This document shows, piece after piece, positions 1-11,300 of a stretch of 64,000 nt of DNA (position 1 is its first letter; each line of letters starts with the position of its first letter). Origin of the DNA: Fasciola hepatica (lineage: Eukaryota; Platyhelminthes; Trematoda; Plagiorchiida; Fasciolidae); NCBI GenBank assembly GCA_948099385.1, contig CANUEZ040000014.1:3795001-3859000 (forward strand). Reading direction: 5' to 3'. The notes under the pieces are model-generated. The model worked only from the letters and a program-made list of their open reading frames with translations. It did not search any database and was not told where the DNA came from. The position numbers and the translations under genes were made by a program.

Positions 1-850
1 GTTAGTAGGAGCAGGCAAATTTTGAATCGCAGCTATCTTCATTGGTTCCGAAAGCCGACCATTCTCATCTATTATGGCCCCGAGGTAGCTGATACGGGGT
101 AGCAGAAACACACATTTTTGCATTTGGAGACTGAAATCGTATGATTGAATACGTCTGAAAACCTCGTCCAAATGTACTCGATGCTCATCTACGGAAGTAC
201 TGACAACAATGATATTGTCCATATACGCCATGCTGTATAACACACCACTCAGCAGTGTGTCCATCATTTGTTGGAAAATTGATTGTGCCCACTTAACACC
301 GAAAGAAAGCCGATTATACTGGTACAACCGTCTGTGAGTATCAACCATCGATAGTTCTTTGTAGGAGTCTTCCTTTTCTACTTGCAGGTAAGCATCCGCG
401 AAGTCTAGTTTAGAAAATACACGCCCTCCATTTAGTTTGACAAAAAGATCCTCCGGGACCGGAAGTGCCTACTGATGCATCTACAGTGCGTCATTTAAAC
501 CGGATGAGAAATCGCCACAGATCAGTACAGCGCCATTGGCCTTTCTAATGGCTACTACTGGGGTGGCCCAAGACGAATAGATGACTTTGCTTATTACATT
601 TAACCGTTACAAACGATCTGACTCTGCGTCGATTAGTGGGGTGGCTGCATAGGGAACAGGTCTTTTAGGATGAAAATGGGTGTGCTCTCTGGAAGAATGT
701 ACTAACTTACTTGTGCTTTTGTGCATAGGCCTAAACCGGGTTTGAAAATGTCTGAATGTTGCTTCTAACGCCAACACAATGTCTTTCTGTGGGCCTAAAT
801 CCACAGTTGCAATATCAGTGATGGATGAAAATGTGGTAAAGATAAGGTAG
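1..850 (-). pseudogene. Gypsy reverse transcriptase remnant
   Basis: The minus strand encodes RT signatures in order: PKRPVPYAATPLIDAE (about 660-610), SSWATPVVAIRKANGAVLI (about 570-515), the substrate-loop motif FSKLDFADAYLQVE (about 417-376), NRLSFGVKWAQSIFQQ and the catalytic motif at 214-225. That catalytic box reads YMDN where Gypsy RTs have Y[LIV]DD, so the second catalytic aspartate is lost. Two stop codons fall at 481-483 and 469-471, in the linker before PVPEDLF. Both changes say the copy is inactive. The reading frame runs off the window at base 1. Confident as Gypsy RT; clade not resolved. Confidence 0.88.
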
Positions 851-902
851 ATGAATTACAAACTGAACTAATAGGGAGATCCCAAAGATGTAGTTGTTCT
901 AC

Positions 903-1208
903 TCAGTCAGTTCCTAATGGGTCCAGGTCATTGGAAGATGCAACGTTACATACAACAGTACCATGAAAATCAAGAAGTGAAAATTTACGCAACAATTCAC
1001 CAAGAAATGAAATGGGTTGTATTGAGGCTTTGCGAGCACCGCAGCTCATAGGTTCAAGTGTTGGGCTTCCAATACTTCGCCAGGTAGATTTCGAAATGAT
1101 GGCAACGTCCGAGGCGTTGTCAGTTGGCAAAGACCCAGAGAAAGCTTTAATCCAAAGGGTGATATATTTTCCATATTGACGTATTGTTTCGTCGAGTGTA
1201 GTAAGCAC
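903..1208 (-). pseudogene. Gypsy retropepsin (aspartic protease) remnant
   Basis: A 101-codon minus-strand frame carries the retropepsin pattern: an active-site segment LPTDNASDVAIISKSTW (family form is D-T/S-G/A-S-D followed by hydrophobics and a serine), a central GELLRKFSLLDFHGTVVC stretch and the closing hydrophobic-LDPLGTD element that precedes the RT in this family. The residue after the catalytic Asp is Asn, not Thr or Ser, which would be expected to impair activity. It lies between the Gag knuckles (1260-1661) and the RT, as expected for Gypsy pol. Confidence 0.75.
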
Positions 1209-1259
1209 AAGGTTAGATTGCTCTCTAGATCTAGATGACTACGTGCGATAGCGACCTGT

Positions 1260-1661
1260 TCACCTGCATAAATCTAAGCAATAACCTTTGTGTTCCATCT
1301 CGCCACAACGTTTGCACTTGTCGCACCGGGACTGACAAAGACGCACATAATGGCACGCACCACAGAGCCAGCAAGGAGAAGGTAGCCGCTGAAAGTCTGG
1401 CTTTATTTGACTTTTTGGAGGCGGAAAGTTTGATTTGGAAGTTTTATCCACGTCCAAAATGTCTGCGTTAGCCGCTGATACGTGAAGCATTTGGGAGTCT
1501 TTCTTTAGGTCTGATAATCTGAGATATTCAGCGGTAAAGTTTTGCAAGGAAAACGAGTCTGCTGAATCCAGTCGAGAACGCAAACGGGTTCCGAAATTAC
1601 GGTCATTATGAGACGTTAGTCCTGAGACAAATATCAGTGATTCTAATTGATCTTCGGTCAA
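1260..1661 (-). pseudogene. Gypsy Gag zinc-knuckle region
   Basis: A 133-codon minus-strand frame ends in a cysteine-rich segment, CWLCGACHYVRLC followed by CDKCKRCGEMEHKGYC, which resembles the paired nucleic-acid-binding knuckles at the C-terminus of invertebrate Gypsy Gag. The upstream part (DQLESLIFVSGLTS, DADSFSL-like linker) also fits the Gag capsid-to-nucleocapsid junction. The frame differs from the Gag N-terminal piece at 1913-2323, so a frameshift lies in 1662-1912. Confidence 0.75.
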
Positions 1662-1912
1662 CTGTTTGAACTGAAATCACTCGCAATCATAATTTACTCA
1701 GCCTGCAAATGTAACAGCATCCTCATCTGTTTTGTCTGACGACCTTTGAGCAGTTGTAACGAATGTTGAATATTGATGTTCACTCGCCGGATATAGCCCT
1801 TAGATGTGAAACAGTCCCCTTCAGAGTGAGATCTCCTGGTTGTTTCGGTAAAATGTAGTTGCAATACTAGGTGTGTTCTGGTGTGCCCAATTTCTGTATC
1901 AGAAGGCGGGCT

Positions 1913-2239
1913 TTAAAATGTTTCATCCAGAGTCGCATCTTTCACGAGGAATAGATCTTCGTATCTTTGGTACCAGGAAGCGAATGTTGTCCCACTGTTT
2001 GTGCCATAACTGAATTCCTGGATTGAGGTGTCCAATAATTCTTCCAGTCCTTGTTCCGGTTTCACTTTGGTCTGGGCACCGCTCAAAGACATTGACAGGA
2101 TTTTCTCAGTCATCAACTGAAACAGTTTTGTTCGCCTCTGTTCCTGTCCTACTAAAGTCTGCCGCTGTAGACGAATTTTCTCTTGTCGCTGCTGAATTAA
2201 CTGGATGAGACTGTTCTGTTCTGTCCTCTCCGTCACCAT
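1913..2239 (-). pseudogene. Gypsy Gag N-terminal/capsid region
   Basis: The minus-strand frame from a possible ATG at 2239 begins with a glutamine/arginine-rich, coiled-coil-like helix (QQRQEKIRLQRQTLVGQEQ) and leads into SIQEFSYGTNSGTTFASWY followed by QRYEDLF, the capsid-start motif of invertebrate Gypsy Gag proteins. The frame remains open to 2323, but the earlier part has no methionine. After 1913 the frame is lost, with remnants of capsid sequence such as LGTPEHT in 1912-1860. Its position just upstream (on the minus strand) of the zinc knuckles supports the call. Confidence 0.7.
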
Positions 2240-2544
2240 ACTGTTAAAGCCTACGATTCGCATATCAGAATAACATAGGGGCCCAGCAACGGTTTGTCGG
2301 AAAGCTGGAAAAGAACGCGTCAATCAACACGTTTTCTCAGCACAATACGTAAACTAAAGTGATAGACCAATTGAGGACCAATCAATACACAACAAGCTGG
2401 GCGATAATGATTTATCGATTAAATGTCAACTGAACAAAAGAGTCATGACAAACAGATAAATACGAAAGCAACGTTTGATAACTGGTTCTGTGAGTGCCTC
2501 TGTAATAGCTGGTCAATGCTCTCTTTCGTCCACAGTGCCCATTC

Positions 2545-3966
2545 GAATGAGCCACGTTCAACGTCCGAACCATAATGCGCACTGGGAAAGAAGCACTTTT
2601 AGCGCTTACGCTTGAAGCCCTTGCCATCAATGTGCGTTGCATTCAAGACTCCACTTCTATAATTCGGTTGAGGCTTCGTTCAGTCTTTCACTGAAGTTTC
2701 ACCTAGCCTTCTTGGGAATCCTCAGGCTGCGGTTTCCGATCATGCCGGCTCTGGCGTCTTTCTTATTGAAAGGGCTCAAGTCGCACTGTTTGACTGGATC
2801 CCTGTAGCTACACGGGTTTCCTGCAGTGAGAACTAGGGATCTGTGCAAAGTGAGCAGTCGCCGTCCCCATAGACACAATTTCCATGTCGTTTGGCACACG
2901 CACACACCCGACTACCGCTCATATGCAATCGAAGACGATTTCTACCAAAAGCTAAATGACCTCTTACTCAAAGAGAACCGACCAGATATCATTATTTTGG
3001 CAGGAGACCTGAGTGCTAGAGTAGGTCCTCTGCCATCAAACGAGGAGCATTACGAAGGTCTTTTCGGGTTAGTTTCCTCTCGTTCAGAAGGCAGCGGCTG
3101 TTCAGCATGAGTATAAACTTCAAACAATCTTACTGCCGGTACTCCACGAGGCTATCTTCTTAGAGCTAGCAATGGATCCAGATAGACTACATGTTAATCA
3201 TCCACAAATGGCGGGTTTGATTACAAGATTACCGGTTGCACTGGAGCATCCCTGTTGACTTCAGTCAGGCACTAGTTTTTGCTAAGCTGTCCATGTGCTT
3301 CCATGGACTTTCAAAACGTATTCCGCAACGATGGTTAGACTGCGATCATTTGTCACAATTAGCCTACTTATTCGTCTTCAGAAAGAGCTGATTGAAAACC
3401 CAGGATTTGCCCCACCTGAAAATATCGATGAGCACCAAGCACTTATCATGAATGCTTTGCCTTCCGCTGGCCCGGTGAGTTGTAACCTGTCTCGCCGTCC
3501 AGTAAGACCCTGGATTTCTGCTAAACCTGTATACCTTCTAGACACATGCCAGTTGATCTCGACTGGAAGTGAGCACAACTAAATCCGGCTCGTAACAAGA
3601 AGTGAACTTAACTCAATTCCGCTCAGAGATCGCGAAATCTGGTGGTCACAATGTGCGGCAGAGATGGAGCACGCCGCTGCCTTAGGATTTTTCCGCAAGC
3701 TGTTCTATCTCATTTAAGTCACCAGTAAGAAACCATTACGTGTGAATGAAACGATCTGTGAGGTCGACGGCTGAGCAGCTTCTCGACACTGGATGGAGCA
3801 ATTTAAGTCACAATTTAGCTGGTCTCCAGCCTCAGCTTTACACTTAACTATTTCGATACACTTTCCAGTCTGTTTCGACAGATATACCCACTGAGCCGGA
3901 AATCCAGAAGAAAATGCAGGCCTTAGGAAGTCCCAAAGCGCCGGGATCCTATGATCTTCCTCGGCC

Positions 3967-3968
<2 letters not shown>
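2545..3968 (+). mobile_element. RTE-type LINE fragment: endonuclease plus start of RT linker, 3'-truncated at a TA array
   Basis: Plus-strand translation, with frameshifts, gives an APE-type endonuclease: FNVRTIMRTGKEALLALTLE (about 2560), NVRCIQDSTSIIRL, then GNPQAAVSDHAGSGVFLIER with LFDWIPVATR (about 2710-2815), then the catalytic-core block RPDIIILAGDLSARVGPLPS (2970-3040). The linker to the RT follows in pieces, including LLDTGWSNL and a lysine/proline block before the RT proper (KMQALGSPKAPGSYDLP, 3914-3958). The element then stops dead at the TA repeat at 3969. WNVRTL and GD[MFL]xAxVG blocks are typical of the RTE/BovB clade. Several stops and frameshifts mark it as dead. Confidence 0.82.

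Positions 3969-4051
<83 letters not shown>
3969..4051. repeat. (TA)n microsatellite
   Basis: About 83 bp of alternating TA with one C interruption near 4001. It starts exactly where the RTE LINE fragment ends. Open frames through it (Ile-Tyr repeats) are artefacts. Confidence 0.97.
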
Positions 4052-4052
<1 letters not shown>

Positions 4053-4951
4053 CTGTTGCCATCATTCCATCCTATCTACTGGTGGACAGTCAGTGATCAA
4101 ACTCCTTTCAGAATTCTTTAAAGAAGTGAATATTTCAGAAAATCCAATAATTTTGCACGTCTTAAGTGATTAGGCAGAGGAAGATTTTCGTCACAAAAAT
4201 GTTTGTCTTATAAGAATGACTTTTGTTTTGCAGAGATGTTTTTCACTTGAATTTGGTCACAGTTACTAATTCCACCACGTAACAACAATAGCTCTTGGTC
4301 TGCCTATGGTGACTACACTGTTCGCCAAGAAAAACGCCCCCGCCAAAGAATAATAGCAAAAGTATAGTATTCCAGTGAAGCCCTTTACTTAACTCAAAAT
4401 GTTTTGTTAGGAATAGAATTGAGTGATCATTCTCAAAAGACCCCTCACTGTTATAAAGTTGAGCCACCTTTGGCTGATATGACGGTGTTTACTCGTCGAT
4501 TCATGCTCTCTATGAACCGTCTGATATTCAAGGCAGCCTTCAACTTCATTAGAGATTTCATTGTCGTCCGTGATCCGCTTACCTACCGGACTGATCCCAC
4601 AAAATTTGATTGGACTGAGGTGCGGGGATCGAGGTAGCCACGGGAGCTATTTGGTACCGTGATGCACTTCAAATTCCCGTACGACAAGCGAACGATGAGC
4701 AGGTGCTTCTTTTTCCCGGAAAATCTCTTTAGTAGTTGTGCTAAATAGTGACAAGATATGTGGGATCAGGACTTCGGTATGAATTGTTTGAAAAATCCCA
4801 CAGAACACGTTGAGAATGAACAATGTGAAGAACAAGCTGGGTTTCAGTTATTCCAATCATATCAATACATAATAAATGTGACTCACAAAATGAGAACGAG
4901 GAATGATGATCCAAACCTCTCTCTGCACGTGCGTGTGTGCATGTGAAACTG
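4052..4951. other. Unrecognised spacer between LINE and Penelope-like fragments
   Basis: No domain, tRNA or long repeat could be recognised. Short open frames (for example 4404-4637 on +) have no motif I know. It may include decayed 5' parts of the Penelope-like copy that starts clearly at 4952. Confidence 0.4.
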
Positions 4952-5700
4952 ATCACAGTGAGGAATGGAATGAACTCCTTTTTCTGCTGAGTGTTTTCTT
5001 AAATAACGGCTATCCTGGACTGTTTATCGACTGGACGATGCAAGGAAATGAAGGGAAATCAAAGGAGCTAGAAGCCGCTAAGACGGTTCTATATGTGCTA
5101 TTGCCATTCAGGGGCGATACGGAAGCCGAAATTATTCAACGAAGATTATTAGGAGTAATCAATAGGTCGTTCTACGAGGTACAGTTATGAACCTTGTTCG
5201 TTTTTAAACCGATAGTGTGTTTTCGATTGAAGGACATAGTGCCGAATTCTGCAACGTCGTTTTGTGTGTATTTACTCATCTGTTCCTGTGGAACTAGGTA
5301 CACTGGACACACGACTCGGCGCTTATCCGAACGCGTTCGTGAACACCACCCGGCATGGCTGAACACGGGAGCAATTAAGACAATTACGAGTGCGGTGTGT
5401 TCACACCTTGTTGAGTCAAACCACTCAGTGAAGGTGATAAACGCTTTTCGCACCATTTGCAAAGTTCGGGGAAAGCAATCAAGACTTGTCAAGTGTCGCA
5501 TCTTAGTCACAGCCGAAGCCATGAGTATTCGACCCTGCAATCCTCCTCCGTGTGCTCAGGAACAATTTGCGCAAACACTTAAACTCTCATGGCCCACTTC
5601 TTGTTCCCAAACACGTGTGCAACCACTCGATCATTCTTCAATGTGATCGATTTCACGCGCACTCTCAAGTGCACAGACAGATTTGGATCATCATTCCCCT
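4952..5700 (+). mobile_element. Penelope-like element 3' fragment with GIY-YIG endonuclease
   Basis: The plus strand encodes the C-terminal end of a Penelope-like protein. The RT tail region reads FLLSVFLNNGYPGLFI (about 4980-5030) and VLYVLLPFRGDTEAEIIQRR (about 5090-5145), where family members have leucine-rich LPF-x-G-D followed by a basic helix. After a frame change at about 5190 comes the endonuclease (5194-5646): SFCVYLLICSCGTRYTGHTT then RRLSERVREHHPAWL, and a downstream KxSRLVKCRILVTAEAMSIR block. The GIY-YIG signature is altered to CVY...YTG. The adjoining non-coding tail at 5643-5700 also matches the second copy at 60182-60240, which supports it as part of the element. RT catalytic motifs are absent, so the copy is 5'-truncated. 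Confidence 0.82.
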
Positions 5701-6500
5701 TTGATGTTTTGAGTCATATTTGATCTTGTGAATCCGAATGAGTACGAACAACTGAAAACGAGCTTGTTCGCTACGTTGTTTGTTCTCAACTCTGGATGAA
5801 CTTGACCATGGACAGTGTCGTCCGGAAACGCAGGCTCACTCCAACCTTCCCTCTAGATGGCTCCCAGACATGCACTGAACCTTCATTGTGCTACATTGTT
5901 GTTGTAATCAGATAATTTTTATTAATTTCAGAGACCTTTTTAAACATCGTATTTGAATGATGGAAATATTGACTCATTAGTCATGTGATGGATTTCCATT
6001 GTTGATCCATTTGCTCATTGTTCTGGAACGACCAAGATAATTGGTAATTTCTTGGCGTGACTTTCCTGATTCCCGCATTCAGATTGCACGCTGGAAGACC
6101 CTCAACCTTGTGCACTTCACTTGAACTCGAAAGAATGGACGGAAGTGTGGGCTGTCAGACTGGAAAGTTCACATAAGTGTTTGTCTGACCTGTGCTGGTC
6201 TTGTTTGAAGTATCCCAAACTGACGTTGTGGAGCCTCAGAATTATAGTTTATTTAGTGGGAGGGGGTGTACCGTGTGCTACAATACTGTACAAAATATTA
6301 ACCGGATGCTATTGAGATAAACTAATAAATTTCCTTACAATTGTTGTAGTTAGGCGAACTATTAGCTACTATTGTCAAAGATTACAATCTTCAACGGTAA
6401 TCTCACTAGAATTTGAGTGTTTTCAGGGTGGGTAAATTTAGGCCATTGCGTCACAGCATGACCGATTATCAGTCACCTCAGGAATGACGCATGTTTCATT
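5701..6500. other. No recognisable feature
   Basis: The region follows the Penelope-like fragment. Only short, motif-free open frames are seen (for example 6121-6315 on +). Confidence 0.4.
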
Positions 6501-7645
6501 TAACAATCAATACTCTTTCCGGAAGTCTCTACTGGTTGCTAGATTACATGTCAGTGGGCACAAACCCTCACACACGCGTGCACACCCCACAGAGAAATAC
6601 GCAGCTCTTTTGGTCGTCCCATTAGATGTGGATAATCGATGCACGTAGGTGATCGGTAGTCGTTCGCACTGGTGCGATATTGATATAAACACGTATGTGC
6701 ATGAGGGTGTGCGATTTTGTGCATGCGTGTGTGTGTGTGTGTGCGTTTCGTCCGAATTTCAAGTGCCTCCGGACTGGAAGACGACTTTTCCATTACTCGG
6801 ATTGTGACCATATCACGGATTCTTATACCAGTTTGCCCTGTAGTCGAGTGTGCTTGTGTTCACGGCCAATAGGCAAGCTCAGTACAACCACCAATGATGA
6901 TCGAGGGAGTACGCCACCCTCCCCCCCCCGGCAAAAAAAAGAAAAGAAGAGAAAAGCGAACTTAGTAAAGGTTCAGATGATGATGCGTGCCGAATAAACC
7001 AATCCGCGTCCGAACAATTGGTCAAAAATTTGTTGCCGGCTCTAAAGCAGCAACAAGATGGACGAGATGGACGAGTGGGTGCGTACGTGCCACCTTGAAT
7101 GTCATTACCGCAATAATTGTGAAAGCACACTGCTGGTTCATGCGTGCGCTTATGTGTGTGTGTGTCCAGCCGTCCGAAAACAACGCTCACCACCCTGCGC
7201 CCATACGCACAAGCTCATGGAACGATATTACACTCAGTCCGAATAACTGACCATCCTGCCAACTAGTCCTCAGTCTCTCTCCATGTGACGTTCGTCCTTT
7301 AAGTGGACTAAGCAGTGCTTCGTCTCGTTCAATCTGAATCAGCCGATTCGCGTTGACTCTTCCGTTCGGGGGTGGGCTCCCGCGAAGTTCATTTGTCCGA
7401 ATAGCATCCACCCGCCTCCCCGCAGACAATGCTCACGGCTAATGATGATGATGATGGTCAATCCCATTTGGTTTGTACTGAAACGTGTGTGCATTATTGT
7501 GCGTGTGCGTGCGTCTATGCATCCGTGTATTCGGGGATGTGTTCCGCGAATGGAAGCGCAACGGGAGTAGCACTTAAATGATTCTATTCAACCACGAGTG
7601 GTGTACAACTGACTTCCAGTTTCAGTTTTGAGAATTCGCACGCCC
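6501..7645 (+). promoter_or_regulatory. Putative 5' flank and 5'UTR region of the NK3/bagpipe gene
   Basis: The 1.1 kb upstream of the homeobox start codon is rich in GT/TGCG tracts (for example 6700-6745, 7150-7170, 7480-7530) and contains A and C homopolymers near 6920. No TATA box is evident close to the gene. A YAG site ending at 7625 (acttccagtttcag) lies 20 nt before the ATG at 7646 and could be the acceptor of a 5'UTR intron or of a spliced leader, which flatworms use; this is inference. The overlapping open frames here are GT-repeat artefacts. Confidence 0.35.
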
Positions 7646-8099
7646 ATGTCACACAACACGCGTTCCTCGTTTGCGATCGCCAGTCTGCTAGGTCCCAGTC
7701 ATCCTTCTTCAAGCGACTACAGCATCATCAAATGCAAAGAAATGGAAACTCTGGAATCTGTGCCCAATCCAGATTCGTTTCCAACAGCGGACTTCGATCC
7801 CGACGGATGGTCTGAGCATGTACACGTGTCAAAAGGATCGGACAAAGAATTAGCCGAGCAGGATGAGGTCGATGCTGATCACGGTGATGAGGATGAGGAT
7901 GATGATGATATCCAAAGTGACTGTCTTCAAGTGGATCGCGAGCACAGCACCGCTAGTATTCCGCTACAAAGAACCCGAAGTAATGGCTCAAATTCATACG
8001 ATAGGAAAACAAATGAGGCGAAACTGTTCGATCTGATGAACCACGTAGATCGCCCTGCACAAGACGAATTTTGGCAAATGTTCCAAGCAAATCATGAGG
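7646..8099 (+). CDS. bap: NK3/bagpipe gene, coding exon 1 (EH1 motif and acidic region)
   Basis: The frame is open from 7628, but the first true ATG is 7646 ([18 protein letters not shown]). The exon encodes the EH1-like motif at residues 9-15, then a serine- and acid-rich linker including [13 protein letters not shown]. It ends at a strong donor, GAGG|GTGAGT, leaving one nucleotide (phase 1). The assignment to the same gene as the homeodomain exon rests on the EH1 motif at the expected place, strand, distance and matching splice phase; no transcript evidence is available. Confidence 0.75.
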
Positions 8100-8314
8100 G
8101 TGAGTATTTCCCCCCCCCCGGTATTATTCACCTGTGGTTCTCTTAGCTGGTGTTTCTTCGTTCGATCTAAATAAGTTGCCCGGTTTACCAGTGAAGAACA
8201 AAACCTTGTGGCACTTTTGTTATGTCTGGGAATGTCGATATACGAAGCACGTGAAATATGTACAGCTTAAACTACAGTGATAATGGGAAAACTCAGTCAA
8301 AATTTTGATTACTG

Positions 8315-8352
<38 letters not shown>

Positions 8353-11300
8353 GCTATTATTATTATTATCTTCAGCACGAACCATGGTGAAAGTGGAATT
8401 GCCTGCTCCTATGCTTGCAGTGAGACCCTAAGTATTTCATCACTACAAGCGACAGCCAGTTATCATGTAATGACTAAAGTTCGAGCACATTATTATGGTT
8501 ATTTGTGCAATTCAGTTAACACTTCGATCACTGTCATTTGATGATGTTCCCTGTGGGGCGAATTAAAATGAGCAGCTATTCGTCGTGCTGCTTCAACACT
8601 CAGCACACGATTGAGAACCTTGAAAGTTTACTGTATAGTTGTTTTATAATTATGAAGAGCCGTCGATAGACCACACACTATCTAACTCTATTGTTAGTCG
8701 GCAGCTGTCAAAGGGTCAACGTGATAAATGTCTGACACTTCTGTGCCGAGTTTGAAGCCTGCTTCCGCTGGAAGACTATTATCGGAAGCGAACCCCTTCC
8801 TGAAATATTTGACCATTATTACAGACATAACAAGGAAGTAATAGAATGCTACTCAAAAAATATTCGCCTACCTTCTGAAACCAGAATTCAAAGTCCTGCT
8901 GCGCGGTCCAAAGATATCCAGTCGTGATTCGTTGTTAAACTTATTTACAGACACAAGGAGTCGTGCATAAATTTTGTTCCTAGTATACTTTCGGACAAAC
9001 AATACGCACCTGTTGCACACCACGGTTTGTCTTCCCAATACCCGTACTCAAAAACGAGCCCCTCCTTTTAGTTAAATCCCCTCTCGCATTACCATTTATA
9101 TTATATTAGGGGATTACGGCCTTTTGGAGGCTGACGACGGGAGAATTACCGGCGGTGACACAACTTGGAGGTGTTGATTTGAAGTGTTTCATGTAGACCT
9201 CAGAGTTTCCCAAAATCCTCAATCAGTTGTTGAAGAACTTACGCTGAGGTACTTAGTCGGTGTGACCAAATCATGCAGTGACCTCGTTCAGTCAATAATA
9301 ATAAAGTTAAAAGCGTTCAGAGCCGATATCCTCGGATTCAGTGCTCATGTATTTTCTTGGTGGCCGCCGAATGAAGTATACGGAAGCTTCCCCAGAGGCA
9401 TACAATACTACAACTTCACTGTGGGTGGTACCATGGTCTAACATATTCACCAAATGAACCTTCTAAATGGTGTACAAGTACACTGGTACCCGTGTCATGC
9501 ATTTCGTAATTCTGTAGATGGACACATAGAAGCCTGGCACAGTTCTTATGCCAAACTTTTTGTCGGGGTCACCGATAACCTTGTGAAGCTGACAGGCCGA
9601 AGAGAGGATTTAAAATCCAGGAATATTTGTCTTACTGGGCTTTGCCAACACATCGACCTTGACTCTCAGAAGTCTGTTGCCTTTGAATACTTAATGATGA
9701 AACCACCTTTTATTTGCCATAAAGTTAGACGATAACGAAGATGGCCAGCAATGGTTAAAAGGTATTTATAGTGGTCTTTTGATGTCATAAGTTCAATTCG
9801 AGCCACCGTCAGTCACTAATCCATTCTATAGCCTCTGGTTGGACACAGTTTCTCATGATAAATGAATGAGGTAGAAAGATCATTACCTTTTGGATAAATA
9901 GAAAATAATGATCCACTAAGTCATATTGTGCAATGTTTCCGGAAGGGAGCCACTACTAGTCAAAGGTTGCCGAATGCGGAAGTGACCCGTGGCGACAGAT
10001 CCGGGACGTCAAAGCCCAAATTCAACGATGATGACCTTCGAGTATATGAATGTTCGTCTGACGAGATTTGCGACTGGTACGACACACTGCCAAAACGAAA
10101 GGAAGTGAAGATGTAGCACGGTTTTTCTCTATTACCTGAAACTTGGGTTCATTGCTAAATATGACTTTACCTTAGTAGAAATAGTGCTGGATTGTACAAA
10201 TACTAAAATACTTTTTCATAATTACATTCGACGTACCCTCACTTTTAGATTAAACATTTACCAAAGTTGAAAAAAATTGTTTACGCAGTTATAAATAGGA
10301 AAAGTTAAAATCTGTATAATAGCTTCTCATTATACCAAATCATAAATTCCGCAGCTCCTCTTTGCTTTTATAGTGGGTGAAGTTCGTTTAGTCAACGATT
10401 CTATCAGCGTAGTCTTGGATGTCTGAAACGACACTAACTTATGCCATATCTTGCGTTTAAAATATCACAAGTCGTTTCTATTAGATCAGCCCCTTTAATC
10501 CAAACAGAAGCAAGAAACGTGAGCCTGGAATGAAATAGAAGACCCATGGATCATAGTGAGAGTAGATGATACAGTGAAATTTTCCAATCATGCCAAAGTT
10601 ATGCTGGAATACGCTTTATTCTGATCCGTAAAGACCGCTGTGCGGATGAGTATAAACACCGTATAAACGGAATGAAGGGTTTATAGTAATCAAGTACCAT
10701 GCATGATAATCACTTTGCACTGGTATTCACTTGAGCTGCAAGTTGCTTAGAATTGGGGAGTCACAGTTCTGAACTACTTGGATCCGCTAAATAACACACC
10801 GCGATCTGGTCGAACGGTCATCACTGTCACATTTAGACCTTCGCTTCTCGAGGTTCGATTCCCACCACCTACAGTCCCTTTTCTTTCGGCAGGAATTGTT
10901 TGGTAGGGAGCCCCTTTCAGAATCTTGTCCTTTGTCGCATGATAAACAAAAAAAGGAAGCAAAAGATCACTACTGATATTGTTAGAATGATATTCAAAAA
11001 ATATGCTCACTGGTTTGCATGAAATAACAACAGAGAAACACCAAGTCATGTAGTGCTCAAATCAAACAAATCACCAACAGTCCGCACGAGTAGACCAACG
11101 GCCTCAGTGTGTGAGACTCACAATATTCCCAATCCACGGGGTTCCAGTCCCGACTGGGTGAACGAGTTAGGTTAAATAAACTACTACTGAATTTGGACAA
11201 AAATAGTGAATATAAGGTTCAATATACAAACACAAACGAAACACTGATCCGTCACCAGCTTTGAATGTAAGAAAGCGGCACTTCACTTAGGCACAGTGAC

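Larger units (their letters stand above)
1..2325 (-). mobile_element. Degenerate Ty3/Gypsy-type LTR retrotransposon, gag to RT, cut by the window edge
   Basis: Read on the minus strand from about 2325 down to 1, the order is Gag N-terminal domain, Gag zinc knuckles, aspartic protease, reverse transcriptase, which is the Ty3/Gypsy order. Pieces lie in different frames (the Gag start in one, the knuckles and protease in another, the RT in a third) and the RT has in-frame stops, so this is a dead copy. The remaining RNase H and integrase would lie left of base 1. No LTR could be recognised to the right of 2325, where an oppositely oriented LINE begins at about 2545. Confidence 0.85.

Noticed and set aside
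7628..7645. Homeobox exon 1 starting at 7628
   Set aside because: The codon at 7628 is TTG; the first in-frame ATG is 7646 and the EH1 motif follows it directly.
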